Shown: positions 18,171-27,900 of the stretch, piece by piece
Position numbering within the stretch: the stretch's first letter is position 1
How the letters are laid out: every line of letters starts with the position of its first letter
Source: Massilia sp. Mn16-1_5
GTDB taxonomy: Bacteria; Pseudomonadota; Gammaproteobacteria; Burkholderiales; Burkholderiaceae_D
Direction of reading: 5' to 3'
Length of the DNA: 64,000 bases
NCBI RefSeq assembly: GCF_004798585.1
Contig: NZ_PPXQ01000011.1
Coordinates: forward strand, 124,001-188,000
Program-made: the position numbers and the translations under genes
The notes under the pieces: model-generated
Seen by the model: only the letters and a program-made list of their open reading frames with translations
What the model was told of the DNA's origin: nothing
The model's database searches: none

Positions 18171-19360
18171 ACCGCGATCCCCAGGATGGCGCAGGCTGCC
18201 TGCAACTGCTGCTGCGCCTCGGCCAGCGTCGGCGCCACGAAGGTCACGTGCCCCATCTTGCGGCCGCGGCGCGGATCGTCCTTGCCGTACAGGTGCAGGA
18301 AGGCGCCCGGCAGCGCCAGCACGCGGTCCCAGGCCGGTTCACGCACGGTCTCTCCGTCGAACCAGACGTCGCCCAGGATGTTGAGCATCACGGCGGGCGA
18401 ATGCTGACGACAATCGCCCAGCGGCAATCTCGCCATCGCCCGCACCTGCTGCGCGAACTGGCTCGTGACGCAGGCATCGATCGTGTAGTGGCCGCTGTTG
18501 TGCGGCCGCGGCGCCATTTCGTTGACGACCAGCGAGCCGTCCTCCAGCACGAAGAACTCGATGCACAGCACGCCCACATAGCCGAGCTGGGCAACGATGG
18601 CGCGCGCCGCATCCTGCGCACGCTGCGCGCATTCGGGCGTGACGTTCGGCCCTGGCACCGTGGTGGTGAACAGGATGCCGTCGCGGTGCACGTTCTCGGC
18701 GATCGGATACACGACCGATTGTCCGTCCGCACCGCGCGCCGTCAGCACCGAGACCTCGTAGGCCAGCGGCAGCATTTTTTCGAGCAGGCAGGTCACGCCC
18801 TGCATGCTCTCGAAAGCCGCGCGCACGTCGTCGCGGGATTTGACACGCACCTGGCCCTTGCCGTCATAGCCCATGCGCACGGTTTTCAGGATGCCCGGCA
18901 GCAGTTCGTCGCCGATCGCGTCGATGTCTTCCTGCGAGGCGATCACCTTGTGCGGCGCCGGCATCACGCCCGACTTGTCCGCGCATTCGACGAAGAAGCG
19001 CTTTTCCAGCACGCGGTCCTGGGCGATCGAGACGCAGCTGCCGGCGGGTGCGACGAAACTGCCGTGTGCCAGCAGGTTCATGCTGTCGGCCGGTACGTTC
19101 TCGAACTCGGTGGTGACGGCGGCGCACAGGGCCGACAACTGGCCGAGGGCGATACTGTCGGTGTAGTCGGCATTGATCAGGCGCTCGGCAACCTGCCCGG
19201 CCGGGCAGTCCTGCGCCGGTTCGAGCACGGCCACTTTATAGCCCATGGCCTGGGCGGCATGGGCGAACATGCGGCCGAGCTGGCCGCCGCCCATCACGCC
19301 GAGCCAGGTCGGCGGATTGGCGCTGGGAAGAAATGCTGGATACTGCGAATCACTCATCAC
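18167..19360 (-). CDS. purK: N5-carboxyaminoimidazole ribonucleotide synthase
   Basis: A 397-residue ATP-grasp enzyme that makes N5-CAIR from AIR, bicarbonate and ATP in de novo purine synthesis. It opens with [20 protein letters not shown], the family's N-terminal signature, and contains [38 protein letters not shown] and the C-terminal [18 protein letters not shown]. The length is a little above E. coli PurK (355). It lies 2 bases after purE and overlaps tsaC by 4, so the three are translated as a unit. Confidence 0.95.
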   Translation of the reverse strand: MMSDSQYPAFLPSANPPTWLGVMGGGQLGRMFAHAAQAMGYKVAVLEPAQDCPAGQVAERLINADYTDSIALGQLSALCAAVTTEFENVPADSMNLLAHGSFVAPAGSCVSIAQDRVLEKRFFVECADKSGVMPAPHKVIASQEDIDAIGDELLPGILKTVRMGYDGKGQVRVKSRDDVRAAFESMQGVTCLLEKMLPLAYEVSVLTARGADGQSVVYPIAENVHRDGILFTTTVPGPNVTPECAQRAQDAARAIVAQLGYVGVLCIEFFVLEDGSLVVNEMAPRPHNSGHYTIDACVTSQFAQQVRAMARLPLGDCRQHSPAVMLNILGDVWFDGETVREPAWDRVLALPGAFLHLYGKDDPRRGRKMGHVTFVAPTLAEAQQQLQAACAILGIAV

Positions 19361-19362
19361 AT

Positions 19363-19860
19363 TCAGACAGGTAAGGTCATGGCCTGGGCGGCGGCGGTCT
19401 GGTCCAGGCGGAACTGTTCCAGCTGGGCCGCCAGCGCATCGTCGTTCGCGGCCAGCAGCGCGACCGCCGTCAGCGCGGCATTCGCGGCGCCCGCTTCGCC
19501 GATGGCGAAGGTCGCAACCGGCACGCCCTTCGGCATCTGCACGATCGACAGCAGCGAATCTTCGCCGCGCAGGTATTTCGAAGGCACCGGCACGCCGAGC
19601 ACGGGCACGATGGTTTTCGCCGCGATCATGCCCGGCAGGTGGGCGGCGCCGCCGGCGCCGGCGATGATCGCGCGCAGGCCGCGGCTTCTCGCCTGTTCGG
19701 CATAGCGGAACATTTCGTCCGGCATGCGGTGCGCCGAAATCACCTGCGCCTCGAAAGGCACGCCGAACTGTTTCAAGACGTCGACGGCGTTCTTCATCAC
19801 GTCCCAGTCGGACGAGGAACCCATCACGACGCCGACCAAAGGCTTTGCTTCGCTCATCAT
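19363..19860 (-). CDS. purE: N5-CAIR mutase, class I
   Basis: A 165-residue enzyme that converts N5-CAIR to CAIR, the step after PurK. Family motifs are present: [39 protein letters not shown] and PVLGVPVPS. These mark the bacterial class I mutase. Its start overlaps the purC stop by 4 bases (19857-19860). The gene order purC-purE-purK is compact and on the same strand, which indicates co-transcription. Confidence 0.95.
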   Translation of the reverse strand: MMSEAKPLVGVVMGSSSDWDVMKNAVDVLKQFGVPFEAQVISAHRMPDEMFRYAEQARSRGLRAIIAGAGGAAHLPGMIAAKTIVPVLGVPVPSKYLRGEDSLLSIVQMPKGVPVATFAIGEAGAANAALTAVALLAANDDALAAQLEQFRLDQTAAAQAMTLPV

Positions 19861-20756
19861 TCAGCCTTCAGCTTTTCGCCGGTGAGGCGTTCGATGGCTT
19901 CGAAGTACTTGGCCTGGGTCTTGGCGATCACGTCCTGCGGCAGGCTTGGTGCCGGTGCGGTCTTGTTCCAGTCGGAGAGCGTTTCGAGGTAGTCGCGCAC
20001 GAACTGCTTGTCGAAGGACGGCGGCGACATGCCCGGCGCGTAGGAATCGGCCGGCCAGAAGCGCGAGGAGTCGGCGGTCAGCACTTCGTCCATCAGGTGC
20101 AGCACGCCGTTTTCATCCAGGCCGAATTCGAACTTGGTGTCGGCGATGATGATGCCTTTCGTGGCCGCGTATTCGGAGGCGGCGGTGTACAGGGCGATCG
20201 AGACGTCGCGCATCTTTGCCGCGAGTTCAGGACCAATGCGCGACTCCATGTCGGCAAACGAGATGTTCTCGTCGTGCTCGCCGATGTCGGCCTTGGCTGC
20301 CGGAGTAAAGATCGGCTGCGGCAGTTTGTCCGCCTGGCGCAGGCCCTGCGGCAGTTCGATACCGCAGATGGAACCGCTTTGCTGATAGTCCTTCCAGCCG
20401 GAACCGATGATGTAGCCGCGCACGACCGCTTCGACCAGGATCGGCTTCAGGCGCTTGGCGACGACGGCGCGGCCGCGGACCTGCTCGACTTCGTCGGGCG
20501 CCACGACGCTTTCCGGGGCGATGCCGGTCAGGTGGTTCGGCACGATGTGGCCGAGCTTCTCGAACCAGAAATCGCTCATCTGGTTCAGCACCATGCCCTT
20601 GCCCGGGATCGGCTCGTTCATGACGACGTCGAAGGCCGACAGGCGGTCGGTGGTGACGATCAGGATCTTGTCGTCGCCGACGGCGTAGTTGTCGCGTACT
20701 TTACCGACGCCCAGCAGTGGCAGGGACTTGATCGTGGTTTTATAGAGGCTGTTCAT
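19857..20756 (-). CDS. purC: SAICAR synthase (Ade1-like)
   Basis: A 299-residue enzyme that joins CAIR and aspartate with ATP to make SAICAR. It is of the longer Ade1-like type: [60 protein letters not shown] and [14 protein letters not shown]. The ATG at 20754-20756 fits the family N-terminus exactly. Oddly, the 8 bases before it on the coding strand are TCCTCCCC, so there is no Shine-Dalgarno. An open frame continues upstream but is unlike PurC. It begins the pur cluster after the fba gene. Confidence 0.94.
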   Translation of the reverse strand: MNSLYKTTIKSLPLLGVGKVRDNYAVGDDKILIVTTDRLSAFDVVMNEPIPGKGMVLNQMSDFWFEKLGHIVPNHLTGIAPESVVAPDEVEQVRGRAVVAKRLKPILVEAVVRGYIIGSGWKDYQQSGSICGIELPQGLRQADKLPQPIFTPAAKADIGEHDENISFADMESRIGPELAAKMRDVSIALYTAASEYAATKGIIIADTKFEFGLDENGVLHLMDEVLTADSSRFWPADSYAPGMSPPSFDKQFVRDYLETLSDWNKTAPAPSLPQDVIAKTQAKYFEAIERLTGEKLKAE

Positions 20757-20810
20757 GGGGAGGAATATCAGGAAAACAGAGTCGGCAGAAAGCTTCGCCA
20801 ATAAAGAAAC

Positions 20811-20832
20811 ACGGGCTGCCGCAGCAGCCCGT
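20811..20832 (-). terminator. Terminator after fba
   Basis: On the minus strand ACGGGCTGC and GCAGCCCGT form a stem 14 bases past the fba stop, followed by a T-rich stretch (TGTTTCTTTATT). It separates fba from purC, although some read-through into the pur genes is possible. Confidence 0.8.
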
Positions 20833-20845
20833 TCACACATACGGA

Positions 20846-21910
20846 TTATTTCACGACTTGCGCAAGTTCGCCGGCCTTGTAACGCTCGGCCATCTTTTCC
20901 AGCGGGATCGGCTTGATCTTCGCGGCCTGCCCTTCGCAGCCGAAGGAGAGGTAACGTGCCTTGCACACTTCCATCGCCGCTTCACGCGCCGGCTTCAGGT
21001 AGTCGCGCGGGTCGAACTTCGACGGGTTCTGGAACATGTACTTGCGGATCGCGGCCGTCATCGCCAGGCGGATGTCGGTGTCGATGTTGATCTTGCGAAC
21101 GCCGTGCTTGATGCCTTCCTGGATCTCTTCGACCGGCACGCCATAGGTTTCCTTCATGTCGCCGCCGAATTCGCGGATCATCGCCAGCAGTTCTTGCGGC
21201 ACCGACGAGGAACCGTGCATCACCAGGTGGGTGTTCGGGATGCGTGCGTGGATTTCCTTGATGCGGTCGATGGCGAGAATGTCGCCGGTCGGCTTGCGGG
21301 TGAATTTGTAGGCGCCGTGCGAGGTGCCGATCGCGATGGCCAGCGCGTCGCACTGGGTGCGCGCGACGAAGTCGGCCGCCTGGTCGACGTCGGTCAGCAG
21401 CTGTTCGCGGGTCATGGTGCCGTCGGCGCCGTGGCCGTCTTCCTTGTCGCCCTTCATCGTTTCCAGCGAACCGAGCACGCCCAGTTCCGCCTCGACGGTC
21501 ACGCCGATCGAGTGCGCGAATTTCACGACCTCTTTCGACACTTCGACGTTGTATTCGTACGAAGCGACCGACTTGCCGTCGGCTTCCAGCGAACCGTCCA
21601 TCATCACGGAACTGAAACCCGAGCGGATCGCGGCCATGCAGACCGCCGGCGACTGGCCGTGGTCCTGGTGCATGACGACCGGGATGTGCGGGTAGGCTTC
21701 GACGGCGGCGTCGATCAGGTGGCGCAGGAAAGCTTCGCCGGCGTACTTGCGCGCGCCTGCCGAGGCTTGCATGATCACCGGCGAGCCGGTGGCATCGGCC
21801 GCGGCCATGATGGCCTGGACCTGTTCCAGGTTGTTGACGTTGAACGCCGGCAGGCCGTAGCCGTTTTCAGCAGCGTGGTCCAGCAGTTGACGCAGAGATA
21901 CGAGTGCCAT
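20846..21910 (-). CDS. fba: Fructose-bisphosphate aldolase, class II
   Basis: A 354-residue zinc-dependent aldolase that cleaves fructose 1,6-bisphosphate to the two triose phosphates, and the reverse in gluconeogenesis. The zinc-binding [11 protein letters not shown] near residue 80, the [10 protein letters not shown] loop, EAELGVLGS near 140, and GTSHGAYKF and HGSSSVP downstream are all intact. The CbbA-like class IIB length fits. It follows pyk on the same strand after 58 bases and ends at a terminator. Confidence 0.95.
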   Translation of the reverse strand: MALVSLRQLLDHAAENGYGLPAFNVNNLEQVQAIMAAADATGSPVIMQASAGARKYAGEAFLRHLIDAAVEAYPHIPVVMHQDHGQSPAVCMAAIRSGFSSVMMDGSLEADGKSVASYEYNVEVSKEVVKFAHSIGVTVEAELGVLGSLETMKGDKEDGHGADGTMTREQLLTDVDQAADFVARTQCDALAIAIGTSHGAYKFTRKPTGDILAIDRIKEIHARIPNTHLVMHGSSSVPQELLAMIREFGGDMKETYGVPVEEIQEGIKHGVRKINIDTDIRLAMTAAIRKYMFQNPSKFDPRDYLKPAREAAMEVCKARYLSFGCEGQAAKIKPIPLEKMAERYKAGELAQVVK

Positions 21911-21968
21911 GGTAGTACTCCAATTAAAAAAATTCTTGTCTCAGGACTTCGACAACGCGAAGCCGTTT

Positions 21969-23432
21969 TTAATCTTTATAAGTCTCGCCGACGCGCACGA
22001 TCTTCAGTGCATTGGTGCCGCCCGCCTCACCCATCGGCGAGCCCCAGGTCACGACGATGGTGTCGCCCGGACGCACCATGCCTTCGCTGATCAGGAGCTC
22101 TTCGGCCTTGCGCAGCACGGCGTGGCTGCCGCCTTCCTGCAGCAGGTGGAATGCTCGCACGTTGCGATACAGGGAGGCCTTGCGCTGCGTCGTTTGTGAC
22201 GGGGTCAGGGCAAAAATCGGGGTGTCGATGTTATGGCGGCTCATCCACAGCGCGGTCGAGCCCGACTCGGTCAGGGCCACGATGGCCTTGACCGCCAGGT
22301 GATGCGCGGTGAACAGGGTGCCGTAGGCGATCGACTGGTCGATGCGGGTGAATTCCACGTTCAGGAAGTCGGCGTCGAGCTTGTTGTATTCGGACTGTTC
22401 CGCTTCCAGGCAGATCGCCGCCATCATCTCGACGGTTTCGATCGGGTACTTGCCCGAGGCCGTTTCGGCCGAGGTCATCACGGCGTCGGTGCCGTCCAGC
22501 ACGGCATTGGCGACGTCCGACACTTCGGCGCGGGTCGGCACGGCATTCACGATCATCGACTCCATCATCTGGGTCGCGGTAATCGCCAGTTTATTCGAGG
22601 CGCGCGCCATGCGGATCATGCGCTTTTGCAGGGCCGGGACGGCAGCGTTGCCCACTTCCACGGCCAGGTCGCCGCGCGCCACCATGATGCCGTCGGAGGC
22701 GTCCAGGATTTCCTGCAGCACGGGGATGGCTTCGGCGCGCTCGATCTTGGCGATCATCATCGGCTTGTGATGATAGGGCTCGCCGGCGATGTTGGCCAGC
22801 TGGCGCGCCATTTCCATGTCGGTCGCGCTCTTCGGGAAGGAGATCGCGAGGTAGTCGGCCTGGAAGCTCATCGCCGTCTTGATGTCTTCCATGTCCTTGG
22901 CCGTCAGCGCCGGCGCGGTCAGGCCGCCGCCCTGGCGGTTGATGCCCTTGTTGTTCGACAGCTCGCCGCCCACTTTCACCGTGGTGCAGATCTCGTGGCC
23001 GGCGACCTTGTCGACGATCAGCACGATCAGGCCGTCGTTCAGCAACAGCTTGTCGCCCGGACGCACGTCGCGCGGCAGCGCCTTGTAGTCCAGGCCCACG
23101 CGTTCCTGGTTGCCGAGTTCGCCATTTTCTCCCCACTTGGCGTCGAGGATGAACTTGTCGCCATTGTTCAGGAAGATCTTGCCCTCTTCAAACTTGCCGA
23201 CGCGGATCTTCGGACCCTGCATGTCGGCCATGATCGCCACTTCGGTGCCGCACTCGGCAGCGGCGCGGCGTACCAGCGCGGCGCGGTCGATGTGGTCCTG
23301 GGCCTTGCCGTGCGAGAAGTTCAGGCGCACGACGTCGACGCCGGCGCGGATCATCTTGACGAGGATATCGAAATCGGTCGAGGCCGGGCCGATGGTGGCA
23401 ACGATCTTGGTGGCGTTGTACAGAGGGCGCAT
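21969..23432 (-). CDS. pyk: Pyruvate kinase
   Basis: A 487-residue enzyme that converts PEP and ADP to pyruvate and ATP. Start ATG at 23430-23432 gives MRPLYNATKIVATIGPAS, the usual N-terminus; an earlier in-frame ATG would add 20 atypical residues. Catalytic motifs include RLNFSHG, MADMQGPKIRVG, IAKIERAEAIP, DGIMVARGDLAVEVG and TATQMMESM. The gene lies between pgk and fba on the same strand, with a hairpin before it that may reduce read-through from pgk. Confidence 0.95.
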   Translation of the reverse strand: MRPLYNATKIVATIGPASTDFDILVKMIRAGVDVVRLNFSHGKAQDHIDRAALVRRAAAECGTEVAIMADMQGPKIRVGKFEEGKIFLNNGDKFILDAKWGENGELGNQERVGLDYKALPRDVRPGDKLLLNDGLIVLIVDKVAGHEICTTVKVGGELSNNKGINRQGGGLTAPALTAKDMEDIKTAMSFQADYLAISFPKSATDMEMARQLANIAGEPYHHKPMMIAKIERAEAIPVLQEILDASDGIMVARGDLAVEVGNAAVPALQKRMIRMARASNKLAITATQMMESMIVNAVPTRAEVSDVANAVLDGTDAVMTSAETASGKYPIETVEMMAAICLEAEQSEYNKLDADFLNVEFTRIDQSIAYGTLFTAHHLAVKAIVALTESGSTALWMSRHNIDTPIFALTPSQTTQRKASLYRNVRAFHLLQEGGSHAVLRKAEELLISEGMVRPGDTIVVTWGSPMGEAGGTNALKIVRVGETYKD

Positions 23433-23462
23433 GGGGTGAAATCCTTGTTTCTGAAAAGAGAA

Positions 23463-23482
23463 GCGCAGCCTCGGGGCTGCGC
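23463..23482 (-). terminator. Hairpin between pgk and pyk
   Basis: GCGCAGCC (23463-23470) pairs with GGCTGCGC (23475-23482). On the minus strand it is followed by TTCTCTTTTC, so it is a plausible terminator of pgk or an attenuator before pyk. Confidence 0.75.
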
Positions 23483-23491
23483 TGGCACTCA

Positions 23492-24697
23492 TTACTTGGC
23501 GTTACGCTGCAGCAGGATCTCGACTGCCGGCAGGGTCTTCCCTTCGAGGAACTCGAGGAAGGCGCCGCCGCCGGTGGAGATGTAGCCGATCTGGTCGCCG
23601 ATGTTGTACTTGGCAATCGCAGCCAGGGTGTCGCCACCGCCGGCGATCGAGAAGCCGTTCGACTTGGCGATCGCCATGGCGAGCGTCTTTGTGCCTTCGG
23701 CGAACTGGTCGAATTCGAACACGCCGACCGGGCCGTTCCAGACGATGGTGCCGGCCTTGATGACCTGCTCGGCCAGCATGGCGGCCGTCTTCGGGCCGAT
23801 GTCGAGGATCATGTCGTCGTCGGCCACATCGGCCACGTCCTTGATCGTTGCAGCGGCGGTCGGCGAGAACTCTTTCGCGCAGACCACGTCCACCGGAATC
23901 GGCACCGAGGCGCCGCGTGCGCTCATCATGTCGATGATGGACTTCGCTTCGCCGACCAGGTCGTTCTCGACCAGGGACTTGCCGATATTCAGGCCGACGG
24001 CCTTCATGAAGGTGTTGGCGATGCCGCCGCCGACGACCAGGTTGTCGACTTTGCCGGCCAGGCTTTGCAGGATCGAGAGCTTGCTCGAGACCTTCGAACC
24101 GGCGACGATGGCCAGCAGCGGACGCGCCGGCTGGCCCAGGGCTTTACCGAGGGCGTCGAGTTCGGCGGCCAGCAACGGACCTGCCGCGACAACCGGTGCA
24201 AACTTCGCGATGCCGTGGGTGGTCGCTTCCGCGCGGTGAGCGGTGCCGAAGGCGTCGTTCACATACACGTCGCACAGCTTGGCCATCTTCTGGGCCAGCT
24301 CGTCCGAGTTTTTCTTTTCGCCCTTGTTGACGCGGCAGTTTTCCAGCAGCACGACCTGGCCTGGCGCGACGTCGACGCCGTCGACCCAGTTCTGCTTCAG
24401 TTCGACCGGCTGGCCGAGCAGTTCGGACAGGCGCTTCGCCACCGGCGCCAGCGTGTCTTCCGGCTTGAATTCGCCCTCGGTCGGACGGCCCAGGTGCGAG
24501 GTCACCATGACGGCGGCGCCGGCTTTCAGGGCAGCCTGGATGGCCGGCACCGAAGCGCGGACGCGCGTGTCTTCGGTGATGTTGCCATTGTCATCCTGCG
24601 GCACGTTCAGGTCGGCACGGATGAAAACGCGCTTGTTTTTCAGCGCGTCGCGATCGATCAGGTCTTGCAAGCGGGTGAAACTGAGAACGGCGTCCAT
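23492..24697 (-). CDS. pgk: Phosphoglycerate kinase
   Basis: A 401-residue glycolytic enzyme that transfers phosphate from 1,3-bisphosphoglycerate to ADP. The signature [15 protein letters not shown] lies near residue 25, followed by [11 protein letters not shown], the [10 protein letters not shown] segment, the KVSSKL hinge and the C-terminal GGGDTLAAI and [13 protein letters not shown] nucleotide site. It heads the leftward block pgk-pyk-fba. The promoter must lie in 24698-24760, a short A/T-rich stretch. Confidence 0.95.
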   Translation of the reverse strand: MDAVLSFTRLQDLIDRDALKNKRVFIRADLNVPQDDNGNITEDTRVRASVPAIQAALKAGAAVMVTSHLGRPTEGEFKPEDTLAPVAKRLSELLGQPVELKQNWVDGVDVAPGQVVLLENCRVNKGEKKNSDELAQKMAKLCDVYVNDAFGTAHRAEATTHGIAKFAPVVAAGPLLAAELDALGKALGQPARPLLAIVAGSKVSSKLSILQSLAGKVDNLVVGGGIANTFMKAVGLNIGKSLVENDLVGEAKSIIDMMSARGASVPIPVDVVCAKEFSPTAAATIKDVADVADDDMILDIGPKTAAMLAEQVIKAGTIVWNGPVGVFEFDQFAEGTKTLAMAIAKSNGFSIAGGGDTLAAIAKYNIGDQIGYISTGGGAFLEFLEGKTLPAVEILLQRNAK

Positions 24698-24760
24698 GTC
24701 GGCTCAACAGTGAAATAGTAAAAAAACGATATTCTACCGCACCGACCTTATGGCGCTGCA

Positions 24761-25093
24761 TCAAAACACGTGCAGAATTCGCAACAGTGTGAATGCAAGC
24801 ATCCCGAAGACGATGGTCTGCAGCATGTTACGGCGCCAGACATAGAAGCCGAGCGCGGCGATGCCTGCCAGCAACTTTGGATTGCCGAGGCCGAAATGGA
24901 CCTGGCCGCCACTGTCGAGCACGAGGTCGGGGCCGATGATGGCCGCCAGCGCGCAGGCCGGCGCATAACGCAGCATGCCCTGCACCCGCGGCGGGATCGA
25001 CACCCGGTGCCCGATCAGCCAGAAACCGCTGCGCGTGATCGCAGTCGTCAGCGCCAGCGCGACGATGACCGCCCAGATTTCCCATTCAGCCAT
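24761..25093 (-). CDS. azlD: AzlD branched-chain amino acid exporter subunit
   Basis: A 110-residue membrane protein with three to four hydrophobic segments; it forms the small subunit of the AzlCD exporter of branched-chain amino acids. Typical segments are ALTTAITRSGFWLIG, RYAPACALAAIIGPDLV and a hydrophobic C-terminus. Start ATG at 25091-25093 lies inside the end of azlC (8-base overlap), which supports coupling. A longer frame upstream is just the azlC shadow. Confidence 0.88.
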   Translation of the reverse strand: MAEWEIWAVIVALALTTAITRSGFWLIGHRVSIPPRVQGMLRYAPACALAAIIGPDLVLDSGGQVHFGLGNPKLLAGIAALGFYVWRRNMLQTIVFGMLAFTLLRILHVF

Positions 25094-25835
25094 GACGCGC
25101 CTTTCGCTTTTCGATGAGACCTTCCGCGGCCAGCGCGGCCAGCATGCCTGCGACCACCGCCGCCAGCAAGCCCAGCTTGTAGGGGAAACCATAAGCCGCC
25201 ACCGAGACCACGCCCGCCACCACCACGCCGCACAGCGCCGCGCTGTTGATGATCAGGGGTACCGTGATGCAGAGGATGGCCAGGGTGCCGGCAAAGCCCA
25301 GTCCCCAGGCGCTCGGAATCGCGCTGCCGAGGAAGATGCCGATCAGGGTGCCGGCCTGCCAGGACAGCCAGTTCGGGAACATCAGTCCCTGCAAATAGGA
25401 CAGCTTGCCCGGAATCTGCGCCATGGTCGGGAAGCGCTGCAGGAACAGGGCCACCGTCAAGTCGCCCGAGATATAGCCGTAGAACAGGCGCTGCTTCCAC
25501 GGCAGGTGCGCGAAATGCGGCCCCAGTAGGGCGGAAAAGATCACGAAGCGCAGGTTCACCACCAGGCCGGTGGCGAACACGACCCAGATCGGCGCATGCG
25601 CCAGGATCAGCGGCAGCGAGGCCAGCTGGGCGGAACCGGCGTACACGAGGAAGGTCATACCGCAGGCCTGGAGCGTCGTCAGGCCCGATTTCACCATCGC
25701 GATACCGACCACCATGCCCCAGGCGCCGATGCCGAACAGGGTCGGCAGGCCGGTCTTTAAACCTTCGCGCCAGAGTTCGGGGTTGTGGCGTTCGACAATG
25801 GCGGAGCTGTGCTGGACGGGTTCGGGCGCGTTCAT
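25086..25835 (-). CDS. azlC: AzlC branched-chain amino acid exporter subunit
   Basis: A 249-residue inner-membrane protein, the large subunit of AzlCD. Family features: REGLKTGLPTLFGIGAWGMVVGIAMVKSG in TM1, the FLVYAGSAQLASLPLI segment and VNLRFVIFSALLGPHF. I chose the ATG at 25833-25835 (MNAPEPV) because the extra 34 upstream residues include no family sequence. It is divergent from the zinc-finger gene. Substrate range is inferred from the family, which exports Leu, Ile, Val and analogues. Confidence 0.88.
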   Translation of the reverse strand: MNAPEPVQHSSAIVERHNPELWREGLKTGLPTLFGIGAWGMVVGIAMVKSGLTTLQACGMTFLVYAGSAQLASLPLILAHAPIWVVFATGLVVNLRFVIFSALLGPHFAHLPWKQRLFYGYISGDLTVALFLQRFPTMAQIPGKLSYLQGLMFPNWLSWQAGTLIGIFLGSAIPSAWGLGFAGTLAILCITVPLIINSAALCGVVVAGVVSVAAYGFPYKLGLLAAVVAGMLAALAAEGLIEKRKARHG

Positions 25836-26003
25836 GTCGCCGTCCTGCAACAGGGTGAAACGGGGGAGGCGCTGGCTGGTCGGGGACGGAAAGACATGAA
25901 ACGTGCAAATGAAGTGGTTCGCCATTCTACCGAGCATTACGAACGGCCGCTCTTATCCGTTAAAATCCTGTCTTTGCCCAACTTTGCGTACCGGAGAATT
26001 GTA

Positions 26004-26198
26004 ATGACTGACAAGACGATGCCTGTGGTGGAACTCGAGGCCAAGGATCTGCCGGCCCACTGCCCGAACCCGGCCATGCCGCTGTGGTCGTCGCACCCGC
26101 GCGTCTTCCTCGACTTCGACCATGAGGGCGAAGCCAAATGCCCGTACTGCGGCACCCGCTACCGCCTGGCACCGGGCGTGGCCTTCAAGCACCACTGA
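26004..26198 (+). CDS. Small CHCC zinc-finger protein
   Basis: A 64-residue protein of the CHCC zinc-finger family (NDUFS6-like domain). Zinc ligands are visible as HCPNP, then HPRVFLDF, then CPYCGTRY. The eukaryotic relative is a subunit of respiratory complex I, and the bacterial version's role is unclear. The ATG at 26004 follows a good GGAG ribosome site. The YheT gene begins 15 bases downstream on the same strand. The cysteines and histidine are all intact. Confidence 0.85.
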   Translation: MTDKTMPVVELEAKDLPAHCPNPAMPLWSSHPRVFLDFDHEGEAKCPYCGTRYRLAPGVAFKHH

Positions 26199-26213
26199 TT
26201 TGTTGAAAGGCGC

Positions 26214-27212
26214 ATGAGCTATCGCGCCCCCAGGTGGCTGCCCGGCGGCCACCTGCAAACCATCTATCCCGCCACGCTCATTGCCAAGCCGGCGGTGCAG
26301 TATCGGCGCGAGCGCTGGGAAGTGCACCACCCAGAACTGGGCGAGGACTTTGTCGACGTCGATTTCGTCGATGGCGAACCCGGTAAGCCCCTGGTCGTGC
26401 TGTTCCACGGCCTGGAAGGCTCCTCGAACAGCCATTACGCGCGCGGCCTGATGGCGGCCTTGAAGGCACGCGGCTGGTCGGGCGCGGTGCCCCACTTCCG
26501 CGGCTGCTCGGGCGAGCCGAACCGCACGGCGCGCTTCTACCACTCCGGCGACGCGCTGGAAATCGACTGGATCATGGCGCGCCTGCGCGCCCGTGCACCC
26601 GGCCCGCTGTATGCGGCCGGCGTCTCCCTGGGCGGCAACGCTTTATTGCGCTGGCTCGGCGAATCCGGCAGCAAAGCCGACTTTGTCGCGGCCGCGGCCG
26701 CGATCTCCGCCCCGCTCGACCTGGCGCGCGGCGGCGAAGCGCTCTCGTCCGGCTTCAACATGTTGTACACCCGCATGTTCCTGCAGACCCTGAAGCCGAA
26801 GTGCCTGGCCAAGCTGGAACAGTTCCCCGGCCTGTTCGACCGCGAGGCTTTACTGGCCGCGCGCGACCTCTACGCCTTCGACAACGTCGTCACCGCCCCG
26901 CTGCACGGCTACCGCGACGCCGACGACTACTGGCACCGCGCCAGCGCGCGCCACGTCCTGCACGACATCACCGTGCCGACCCTGGTGCTGAACGCCCGCA
27001 ACGATCCCTTCCTGCCGGGCGAACATCTGCCAGGCAGCGCATCAAAAGCCGTGACGCTCGAGTACCCGGAAGAAGGCGGCCACGTCGGCTTCCCTACCGG
27101 CCCCTTCCCTGGCAGGATCGACTGGCTGCCGCAGCGGATTCTTTCCTTCTTCGATCAACCGACCTGCGCGCCAACGAAGGACGAACTATGCGAAGCTGGC
27201 ACCCATGGATGA
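26214..27212 (+). CDS. YheT-like alpha/beta hydrolase
   Basis: A 332-residue cytoplasmic hydrolase. It begins with the family's PRWLPGGHLQTIYPA, and has the oxyanion strand VVLFHGLEGSSNSHYARGL, the HFRGCSG segment, the nucleophile elbow GVSLGGNALLRW (serine about residue 140) and the C-terminal histidine in GGHVGFPTGPF. Relatives act on short-chain esters in vitro, and the natural substrate is unknown. The stop overlaps the next start by 8 bases. Confidence 0.88.
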   Translation: MSYRAPRWLPGGHLQTIYPATLIAKPAVQYRRERWEVHHPELGEDFVDVDFVDGEPGKPLVVLFHGLEGSSNSHYARGLMAALKARGWSGAVPHFRGCSGEPNRTARFYHSGDALEIDWIMARLRARAPGPLYAAGVSLGGNALLRWLGESGSKADFVAAAAAISAPLDLARGGEALSSGFNMLYTRMFLQTLKPKCLAKLEQFPGLFDREALLAARDLYAFDNVVTAPLHGYRDADDYWHRASARHVLHDITVPTLVLNARNDPFLPGEHLPGSASKAVTLEYPEEGGHVGFPTGPFPGRIDWLPQRILSFFDQPTCAPTKDELCEAGTHG

Positions 27213-27798
27213 CATCGTAAAACAGGCAATGGCCAAGTGGCCGAACGTGCCGCACTGCTACGGTTGGCTGGCGCTGGATGCGCGCGGCGGCTGGCGCATG
27301 CGCGACGAGGCGGCCCAGCAGGCGGGCACCGCCGGCGACAAACTGAACAATGCCGCGCTGCTCGGCTTCATCAACCGCAATTACGCGCATGACGACGCAG
27401 GACGCTGGTATTTCCAGAACGGCCCGCAGCGCGTCTACGTGAACCTGGAAGCGACGCCGTATATCGCGCGCACCGATCCGGCCCAGGGCCTGGTGCTGCA
27501 GACGGGCACCGCGCTCGCAAACATCGAGCGCCTGTACCTGACGGAAGCGGGCGTGGCGATCGTGCAGGCGGGAGATGTCGTCGCCCAGCTCGACGACCGC
27601 GATGTCGCGCAACTCTTCGAAGCATTGGAGCTGGATGGCCAGCCGGCCGGCGACGAGGCGTTGCTGCGCTGGCTGGAAGGCGGGGATGGCGAGTTGGTTC
27701 TGCGCTGGCGCGGGCAAGCAGTGCCCGCTGAGCGAATCAGGGGCGAGGATCTGCCGCAGCGTTTCGGCTTCGTGCCCGCGCCGGCCGCAAACTCGTAG
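27205..27798 (+). CDS. Conserved betaproteobacterial protein, function unknown (DUF2946-like)
   Basis: A 197-residue protein that I recognise by style as a conserved hypothetical located after yheT in related genomes. It opens DDIVKQAMAKWPNVPHCYGWL, has no signal peptide or membrane segment, and contains GRWYFQNGPQRVYVNLEATPYI in the middle. The start overlaps the YheT stop by 8 bases, so it is translationally coupled. I am not certain of the DUF number and assign no function. It ends one base pair region into a REPIN: the stop codon at 27796-27798 lies within the repeat's GTAG end. Confidence 0.65.
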   Translation: MDDIVKQAMAKWPNVPHCYGWLALDARGGWRMRDEAAQQAGTAGDKLNNAALLGFINRNYAHDDAGRWYFQNGPQRVYVNLEATPYIARTDPAQGLVLQTGTALANIERLYLTEAGVAIVQAGDVVAQLDDRDVAQLFEALELDGQPAGDEALLRWLEGGDGELVLRWRGQAVPAERIRGEDLPQRFGFVPAPAANS

Positions 27799-27900
27799 GG
27801 CGGGCATGCCCGCGCGTGACGCTTGCATTGTGTTGGCGGGGTCTGTCCTGAAACGAAGCCAACACGGCGCAACGTTTACGCGCGGGCATGCCCGCCCTAC
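27795..27900. repeat. REPIN-like paired palindrome, family B
   Basis: Perfect 22-base inverted arms at 27795-27816 and 27879-27900, each GTAG followed by the hairpin GGCGGGC-AT-GCCCGC. Further in, TGTTGGC and GCCAACA (about 27831 and 27859) pair as well. It spans the convergent stops of the conserved protein and the M48 protease, and both genes take a TAG stop from the repeat's GTAG ends (27796-27798 on the plus strand; 27897-27899 on the minus strand). Confidence 0.88.
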
